64,000 nt of DNA, taken from positions 505,106,942 to 505,170,941 of the forward strand of contig NC_081410.1 in NCBI RefSeq assembly GCF_030272615.1, written 5' to 3'. Numbering within the stretch: position 1 is the stretch's first letter; every line of letters starts with the position of its first letter. The notes under the pieces are model-generated. The model had not been told where the DNA came from. It searched no databases and saw only the letters and a program-made list of their open reading frames with translations. This document shows, piece after piece, positions 57,302 to 64,000 of the stretch. Made by a program: the position numbers and the translations under genes. The DNA is from Cryptomeria japonica. Its lineage: Eukaryota; Streptophyta; Pinopsida; Cupressales; Cupressaceae.

Positions 57302-59906
57302 ATCGCCCTGGTCCCTGACTGAGGGACAGGAGCGATCCATCAATTTGGTCTTGATCTTTGTATTTTTGACGTCCAAAGTCTTCATCTCCACGTTCAAATC
57401 GACATTTTCGCTGGGTCCTTCGAGTTTGATTGACTTGTTTGTGTGAAGGAATGTCTTTAAATGTGATATCACCCTGGTCCCTTGGAGAGGGACAGGAGCG
57501 ATCTAAGTGTTTTCTCCATTCCAAGCTCATCTTAACGTTCACTTCCTTTGTATCGCCCTCCAAGCGATGTTTTAAACCTTGTGCAATTTTGCTTTAACGT
57601 GATCTTTAAAGGATAACATGTGTCTTGGCAAATATCGCCCTAGTCCCTTGGAGAGGGACAGGAGCGATCCTCATAATTTCTCCTTGACCTGGCATCTTTA
57701 ATCTCTAATCTTCATTGTAGGGCGAATAATAACATTGTTTGTTCATTCCATGCTTGTTCCACTTGATTTTTACAAGGCATTTAGACTTTAGAAAGATTAT
57801 CGCCCTTGTCCCTTGGAGAGGGACAGGAGCGATCTGGAAGCTCTAGCCAAAATGTGTGATCTTTCAATCTTGATTCTTCGTTCATTGCCTCTTGAAGGAC
57901 GTCCTTGATCTCACGTGCACTTGCCTTGACATGCATTTAAAGGATCATGAGTGTTTTAATGAAATCGCCTTGGTCCTTGTCCAAAGGACAGGAGCGATAT
58001 GAGTTCCTTGCACAAATTGGTAACACTTTGACGTTCAAAACTCTTGCATATCATCTTCAAAAGACACCTTATACCTTGTGTGATCCCGAAAAACCCTGAC
58101 CTGGCATGAACTTGAAGGAAAATGAAGAATCCCAAGCAAATCGCCCTGGTCCCTTGGAGAGGGACAGGAGCGATCTAAGTGTTTTCTCCATTCCAAGCTC
58201 ATCTTAACGTTCACTTCCTTTGTATCGCCCTCCAAGCGATGTTTTAAACCTTGTGCAATTTTGCTTTAACGTGATCTTTAAAGGATAACATGTGTCTTGG
58301 CAAATATCGCCCTAGTCCCTTGGAGAGGGACAGGAGCGATCCTCATAATTTCTCCTTGACCTGGCATCTTTAATCTCTAATCTTCATTGTAGGGCGAATA
58401 ATAACATTGTTTGTTCATTCCATGCTTGTTCCACTTGATTTTTACAAGGCATTTAGACTTTAGAAAGATTATCGCCCTTGTCCCTTGGAGAGGGACAGGA
58501 GCGATCTGGAAGCTCTAGCCAAAATGTGTGATCTTTCAATCTTGATTCTTCGTTCATTGCCTCTTGAAGGACGTCCTTGATCTCACGTGCACTTGCCTTG
58601 ACATGCATTTAAAGGATCATGAGTGTTTTAATGAAATCGCCTTGGTCCTTGTCCAAAGGACAGGAGCGATATGAGTTCCTTGCACAAATTGGTAACACTT
58701 TGACGTTCAAAACTCTTGCATATCATCTTCAAAAGACACCTTATACCTTGTGTGATCCCGAAAAACCCTGACCTGGCATGAACTTGAAGGAAAATGAAGA
58801 ATCCCAAGCAAATCGCCCTGGTCCCTTGGAGAGGGACAGGAGCGATATAGCTTCTGTGTTCAATTTGAGGATCTTTTAACGTTTGAAGTCCTTGTATATC
58901 ACCTTCTAATCATGCCTTGGACCTCATACGACCTTGCAAAACCTTGACCTTACGTGATTTTTGAGGGATTTGGCCAATATAATAAACATCGCTCTGGTCC
59001 CTTCCTGAGGGACAGGAGCGAACTTCAAGTCTTGATGTAATTCGTTCAATGTTGACGACCCTTGATGCTTTGTGCTTGATGGAGATGTCTTAAAATGTCC
59101 TCACCACCTTGTTCTTCGCCTTGGAGTGTCCTGAACTTGGAGGAACGGTAATATAACCATTATATCGCCCTGGTCCCTTGGAGAGGGACAGGAGCGATCT
59201 TGCTCTTGTAGGCTCCACATCACATTGCTAACCTCTAAAATTATCTTCAACGGATTCGTAACATTCCATTCCATTCATCCATGACTTGGGTTTGATTGTA
59301 ACTTAGCAAGAAATTTGTCTTAGACAAAAATCGCTCTGGTCCCTTGGAGAGGGACAGGAGCGAACTTAGGCATTTAGGTCTTTTGTTGACATTTGGTAAT
59401 CTTCAATTTATCTTCAATGAGTTCATTTCACCCTGTTTCTTGCCTTCAAACTTATAACTTGCTTGATTTTCGTCCAGAACATGCCCTATGAAGAATATCG
59501 CTCTGGTCCCTGGGAGAGGGACGGGAGCTACAATGTACTTCGCCCTGGTCCCTTCCTGAGGGACAGGAGCGATTTTGGCATTCTGGACCACTCTCCTTCA
59601 TGTCGGCACTTCAAGTTATATTCATTTGATAAAACATATCTCCTTGGACCTCTTCAAATCGTCAAATCATTAAAATCTTACAAGGACAAAGCAATATTTG
59701 ATTTGTAGCTCCGGTCCTTCACTGAGGGACAGGAGCGATTTTGACTCCTGGAGGCACTTCCGTGTTCGTAAAATTCTTCAATTTATATTCAACGGAAAGA
59801 TCACGCCCTTCCTCATCACTTGCAATTCGAAATTCACTTTGACTCTGCAGGGACAGTAAGATATTTGAAAACGAGCTCCGGTCCTTCACTGAGGGACAGG
59901 AGCGAT
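57302..59906. repeat. Array of 17 conserved ~35-bp palindromes with 165-176 bp period
   Basis: Palindromes start at 57302, 57468, 57634, 57799, 57964, 58140, 58306, 58471, 58636, 58812, 58988, 59164, 59330, 59497, 59539, 59707 and 59873. Fifteen of the sixteen steps are 165-176 bp, one is 42. Each has arms ATCGC and GCGAT outside, CCTG/CAGG in the middle and TCCCT/AGGGA inside, around a 5-base loop. Loops vary (TGGAG, GACTG, TCCTG) while arms stay. At 57964 a C:G pair has become T:A on both arms. The DNA between palindromes is only loosely similar. All lie inside LTR D, upstream of the minus-strand coding region. Confidence 0.85.
57474..58817. repeat. 672-bp tandem duplication containing four palindromes each
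   Basis: Sequence from about 57474 repeats at 58146 with no difference that I can see by eye, carrying palindromes 2-5 and 6-9. It is a recent higher-order duplication inside an older array. Confidence 0.85.
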
Positions 59907-60302
59907 TTTGCTCCTACAGGCCAAAATATCATGATTTTACAAGTTTAATCAATTCCCGAGGCAAAAAAAAATCATTCCCAACGCCTGGGATCAAAAATCA
60001 AAAAAGTCAAAATTTGGTCAAAATTAGTCAATTGGACAAAAATTCACATTTCACCTTCAACACTTAGACAAATTTAAGCTCTGCACTCAAAATTCCAATT
60101 GAAAATAGACCACTTTGGCGAAATCATTGCATTCAAAATTTGCATTCTTACAAAAGAAGCTCAAAAGCTCTCAAAATTGACTGGATTCTGGCCTAAAAAG
60201 ACGGCAATTAAAACCCTAAGGCTTGACCCTAAATCCAGACAATTGACTGACTAACAAAACCCTAAAAGCGAAGCGAAAAGCGAGCGAAAAACGAGCAAAA
60301 AG

Positions 60303-60349
60303 AGGGGGTCCCCATTTGCAATGGGGCGATGTGTGAAATGGTCACAACA
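60303..60349 (+). other. Terminal hairpin cap of LTR D
   Basis: CCCCATT-TGC-AATGGGG, then TGTGA...TCACA, then CAACA. It sits just before the primer-binding-like site, as U5 hairpins do in retroviral leaders. Confidence 0.7.
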
Positions 60350-60351
60350 TC

Positions 60352-60369
60352 TGGCGACACCACTGAGAA
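60352..60369 (+). promoter_or_regulatory. Primer-binding-like site, tRNA-Arg type
   Basis: TGGCGACACCACTGAGAA starts two bases after the LTR end. It resembles the TGGCGACTCCACTGGGGA site that I recall for Ogre/Tat elements primed by tRNA-Arg, with differences in the middle and near the end. Position and sequence together make chance unlikely. Confidence 0.6.
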
Positions 60370-60385
60370 ATGTTGAAAAACATTT
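60368..60385 (+). other. Perfect hairpin with GAAA loop after the primer site
   Basis: AAATGTT-GAAA-AACATTT: seven base pairs closed by a GAAA tetraloop, directly downstream of the primer-like site. Confidence 0.6.
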
Positions 60386-61314
60386 GGGAATCAATCTTTC
60401 TAGAAGAAAACTCAGAAAATCTCCCTCAACAAAACCAGGAGTTAAGAAACACTTACAAGAAGAGATCATCATATTGAGACAAAGTATCAAGTCCGCAGTT
60501 ACCCATGTGTGTGCAAATGCGTTAATTCCCCTCAACAAGACAATCATGATCTTCAGGTTCCCCTGTGATAAGCTACGTAGTTCGTCTCGACTCCAAAAGC
60601 ATCCTGGATAGAGCCTCGCTGCCAGTCAGACGTCCATAGTCCCGACGAGGTTATCGCCGCAAGCTCACGAATATTGCTCCATTGCCAGCCAGGCGTCTAT
60701 AGCCCCGATGGAGTTATTCGTAAATTCCCTTTAGCCAATTTGATATTTCTTTTAGCTCATCTTTTTCCTTTTGATTTTCTTTTTTCTTTTTCTTTTCATC
60801 TTTTCTTTTGATACTGCTTTTCAGTTCCATCAATTCTTTTGGCTTGTGAGTAGTGAAACTCACTAGGGTTTGAGGATTGCGGTGGCGCTGAAGTTAGACT
60901 TTAGATTTTTCACTGATCACAGCTTCGCCTGGAAACCATAATGACTCGGAGATTATAAGTGTGTGAAAATATAATAACTAGAGGACAAAAATACGTGAGT
61001 TCAATAAGCTAATCTACTTCAATGCAAATACGTCCTGACTCAAGACTTTATTAAAAGAAACTCCCTTTGTGTTTCCAAAAGACCTCATGATTTTCCAGAT
61101 GCAACCAACAACCTAGTGGGAAGTTAGAGCGTTACATAACAAAATCACCCAATGTCAAATGGATACCCCTCAAAACAAAACAACTAACCTAAAACAAAAC
61201 ACCTAAACTAAGAACGAAAACAAAAGGCAAACCAAAGCGAAACAAAAAACAAACAAACGGAAAACAACGAAAACAAACTAAACTAGCTATGTACAAGGGA
61301 AGGCCTTGGGCATT
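60386..61314. other. Region between LTR D and the Tat-type pol
   Basis: On the + strand a 96-codon frame (60321-60611) starts inside the LTR and includes KPGVKKHLQEEIIILRQSIK; it is not a known protein. On the minus strand it is the 3' untranslated part of pol, with a purine-rich strip at 60755-60835 and a pair of related stem motifs at 60613-60716. No LTR border or polypurine tract for a minus-strand element is visible at 60350. Confidence 0.4.
60613..60716 (-). repeat. Two 41-bp motifs with covarying stems
   Basis: Motifs at 60613-60653 and 60676-60716 share GCCAG...GTC.ATAG.CCCGA...GTTAT. Their ends pair: CCTCG/CGAGG in the first, CTCCAT/ATGGAG in the second. Three pairs differ between the motifs, and both partners change each time. 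Confidence 0.7.
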
Positions 61315-63981
61315 TCAGGACTGGAAATAATGTTTGAGATACCTCCCATTGACAGGCAACGGGATGTCTTCTCCAGTTAAAGTCTGCAACCTAAATGCGT
61401 TTTCTCCCAATATCTCTGAAATTTGATAAGGGCCTTTCCAAAGCTTATCAAACTTATCATGTTCTCCTCTTTTTTCATGTGCTTTGTCCCAATACAGGAC
61501 GAGATCTGAGATTCGGAATGCCTTAACTCTTGCTTGTCGATCAAACCATCTCTTCACCACTCCTTGGTGTTTCGCAAAGTTTTCTAACGCTTGATCTCTC
61601 TTTTCTTCCAGGTTCATTAACTGCGTTAGTCGGGCTTGTACTGCATCAATGTCTTCCATGTACTCCTGAATGAATCTTAAAGTCGGGATCCTGAGTTGCA
61701 TGGGGAAGACTGGGTCTTGGCCATAAACTAGAAAATAAGGCGAAATGCCTAATGCGTTCTTTGTTCTGATTCTGTCCGCCCATAAGGCGAATCTTAACTG
61801 GGTGTGCCATTCTCTCGGACTTCTCTCTAGCAATTTCTTAATAACGCTGAGCAAATTTTTGTTGGTGGATTCTGCTAACCCATTACCCTGAGGATAATAA
61901 TTTGATGAGAACTTGAGGGTTATTCCATATTCAAAAGCCCAATTTGAGAATCTCAATGATGTGAATGCCGATCCATTGTCGCAAACCAACGCATAGGGAC
62001 ATCCAAACCTTGTGATTATATTTTCCTCCAGAAATTTGATTACAACTTCAGTAGTGCAGACTTTAAGTGCTTGTGCTTCTGACCATCTGGTACAATAATC
62101 TGTAGCTGTAATGATGTACTTGTGTTGTGCTGAGGATGCGGGGTTGATGACACCAATAAAATCCATTCCCCATTTGGCAAATGGTCTAGCTTCAATCACT
62201 GGATTCAGTGGCATGGCAGGATTCCTTTCTCTAAATGCTGCGACTTGGCATGTGTGGCAAGTCTTGATATGATTAAATGTATCTTTGAAAAGCGTAGGCC
62301 AGTAATATCCTGCTCTCAGGATCTGATGAGCTGTAGCAAGGTTGGCTCCATGTCCGGTTCCGAACTTGGAATGAAAATGTTCGATTATCTGTTTTGCTTC
62401 ATCTTTACCAACACACCTCAAATATACTCCTTCATGATTTCTGCGATATAAGACAGATCCTTGAAGCATGTAGTGCTGACACTTCATTCTTAATGCTCTC
62501 TTCTGTGTGGGTGTCATGCGAGCAGGACATCTGTGATTAAGTAAGTATGTCACAATATCTTTGTACCATTCATCATGTGTGATGTCTTCTAATTCATAAA
62601 TTTGCTGGACTAATCCTGGTCCATCAACTGCCAATGTCTGCGCCAAAGCTTGTCCTCGAACAAGTTTCATGGGCTGTATTTCAATATCAAATTCTTGGAT
62701 AATGGCGACCCACTTTCCTCTTCTCTCTCCTAATTCATTTTGCATGAGAAGAGTCTTGACTGCTGCATCAGGCACAATTGCATAAATCTTGGCTCTCAGG
62801 AGGTAATGTCTGAATTTCTTTACTGCCTTTACTAATGCGTATGCTTGTTTTTCAATGTTAGGATATCTGAGTTCTGCATCTTTCAGCGGGGTACTCATGA
62901 ATGCAATTGGATTCTCATCCTTCTCTTCACTTCTCTGGGTCAGAATAGCGGCACAAGTGTAGTCAGAAGCGAAGGAATATAAATAGAAGGGCTTGAGATA
63001 ATCAGGACTGATTAATACTGGTGCTTCTGAGATGGCGGTCTTTATTTCTTCAAACGCCCTTTTGGCTTGTGGAGTCCATTCAATTTTGGCATCCTTCTTC
63101 AGCATCTCATTCAAAGGTCTGACAATTTCTGCAAATCCGGTGATGAACTTTCGGACAAAGTTGATCTTGCCAAAAAATGACTTGAGTTCCTTCTTGCTAG
63201 CCGGCAAATTGATAGTGGATATGGCCTTCACTCTTTCAGGATCAATGGATATTCCCTTTTCTGAAATGACATGTCCTAAAAGCTTTCCTTCTGTGACTCC
63301 AAATATGCATTTCTTTGGATTGAGGGAGACACCATATCTTCTGCACCTTTGGAAGACTCTTCTTAAGTCGTCCACATGATCTTCTCTTTGCCTAGAGAAA
63401 ACTGTGATGTCATCCATATATATAATAATGCATTTACCAATTAAATCTCTGAAAGCGATATCCATAGCTCTCTAGAATGTGGCCCCGGCATTTATAAGTC
63501 CAAAAGGCATCCTCTTGTAAGCAAACGTTCCCCACTTGGTGGTGAAAGCAGTCTTTAGTCGATCTTTAGGTTTGACTAGAACTTGGTTGTATCCTGAATA
63601 TCCATCTAGAAAGGACATGATCTGCGATCCATTGACAATTTGCAACACTTCATCTAATGATGGTAGCGGATAATTATCTTTCTCTGACGCTCTGTTGAGA
63701 TTTCTGAAATCAACACACAATCTGATTTCTCCACTTTTCTTTCTAACAGGTACCAGGTTGGCGACCCACGTCGAATGTCTTACTGGGAAGATGATCTTGG
63801 CTGTGAGTAACTTCTTCACTTCTTGGTATATCAGTGGTTCCAATAGAGGATTAACTGGTCTTTGTCTTTGCCTGAATGGCTTGCTTCCTGGCTTCAACGG
63901 GATTGTGTGAGTGATAATTGCAGTATCGTAGGTCTTAAGATCTTCATAACTCCATGCGATGACATCTGGGAAGTCCCTCAT
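61315..63981 (-). pseudogene. Tat-type Ty3/gypsy pol (RT, RNase H, integrase), one stop, cut by window edge
   Basis: One frame of 889 codons enters from the right edge and ends GRYLKHYFQS at 61315. A single TAG at 63472 (AGATF*RAMD) fits a CAG change; otherwise it is open. RT has RLCVDFRNLNRASEKDNYPL, SFLDGYSGYNQV, MPFGLINAGATF and the catalytic YMDD. RNase H starts PFYLYSFASDYTCAAILTQ, with Ser at the usual first Asp. The integrase finger is HFHSKFGTGHG...CHTCQ, and the DDE residues lie in WGMDFIGVI, LVCDNGSAF and NGLAESTNK. The LDGYSGYNQ and INAGATF forms point to the Tat/Athila side of gypsy. Gag and protease lie beyond the window. Near-intactness suggests a young copy. Confidence 0.92.
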
Positions 63982-64000
63982 ATTTTTCAGGATTCCATCT

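Larger units (their letters stand above)
52148..60349 (+). mobile_element. LTR D (8.2 kb) carrying a coding region and a palindrome array
   Basis: Starts TGTTGACATG and ends GGTCACAACA, the same ends as solo LTRs A-C. Shared parts are the first 200 bases, the TATA/telo-box core (53005-53094) and the terminal cap (60303-60349). The flanks GTACG and TCTGG do not match, so D is one LTR of a longer element whose interior lies to the right. A primer-binding-like site starts two bases past its right end, which makes it a 5' LTR on the + strand. The pol to the right is on the minus strand, which conflicts with this. Unlike A and B it has a 3.2-kb minus-strand coding region and 17 regularly spaced palindromes. 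Confidence 0.7.

Noticed and set aside
57302-59906. CRISPR-like look: regular palindromic repeats with differing spacers
   Set aside because: The spacers are about 130-140 bp, loosely homologous to each other and partly duplicated as a block. The context is a plant LTR with no cas genes.
60321-60611. 96-codon + strand frame as the gag start of element D
   Set aside because: It begins inside the LTR and has no gag motif. Kept only as a remark because it overlaps the primer-like site.
34387-64000. Next HISN1 exon in the right part of the window
   Set aside because: I looked for the residues expected after EFGQ (a NEDLIIVHEAL-like segment) and found none. The intron probably continues beyond the window.

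Overview
The window looks like nuclear DNA of a seed plant, most likely a conifer or another large-genome gymnosperm. It is AT-rich, almost entirely made of nested and decayed retrotransposons, and it carries two exons of a plant metabolic gene separated by a 26.5-kb intron full of insertions. No bacterial, organellar or rRNA genes are seen. The species is an inference; nothing in the sequence names it.

The one host gene recognised is on the + strand. It is ATP phosphoribosyltransferase (histidine biosynthesis step 1, HISN1/HisG type), represented by a 60-bp exon at 7678-7737 and a 114-bp exon at 34273-34386. Both are phase 0 and have canonical AG/GT borders. Earlier and later exons were not found, so the flanking introns probably run past both window ends. 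The intron holds, left to right: a solo LTR (A, 9535-12642), a hAT-like DNA transposon with an 8-bp target duplication (13053-13931), a copia remnant split by solo LTR B (14814-17652), a chromovirus remnant split by a gag-only copia element (20548-23533), and solo LTR C (26890-33015). LTR C itself contains a 333-bp TRIM (29014-29346) and a second hAT-like element (30293-31118). LINE debris lies upstream of the first exon on the minus strand.

Right of the second exon, a copia element (36164-39128) is interrupted by a minus-strand copia element (39129-43492). That element's right LTR breaks abruptly into a + strand chromodomain gypsy element (43493-47138). Next comes repeat-rich DNA and an old open reading frame split by solo LTR F (49411-51377). 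From 52148 to 60349 lies an 8.2-kb LTR (D) of the same family as A, B and C. It holds a minus-strand coding region of about 1,070 codons and a 2.6-kb array of 17 palindromes, most of them 165-176 bp apart. D is followed by a primer-binding-like site and then by a minus-strand Tat-type gypsy pol that runs off the right edge.

The strongest candidates for something undescribed are the TRIM whose 135-bp LTRs each contain a tRNA-like body with Pol III A and B boxes, and LTR D with its palindrome array and embedded coding region. The A-D LTR family also shares a terminal hairpin cap, and three of its members share a perfect palindrome made of two telo-boxes. All calls are by eye; no database search or folding program was run.
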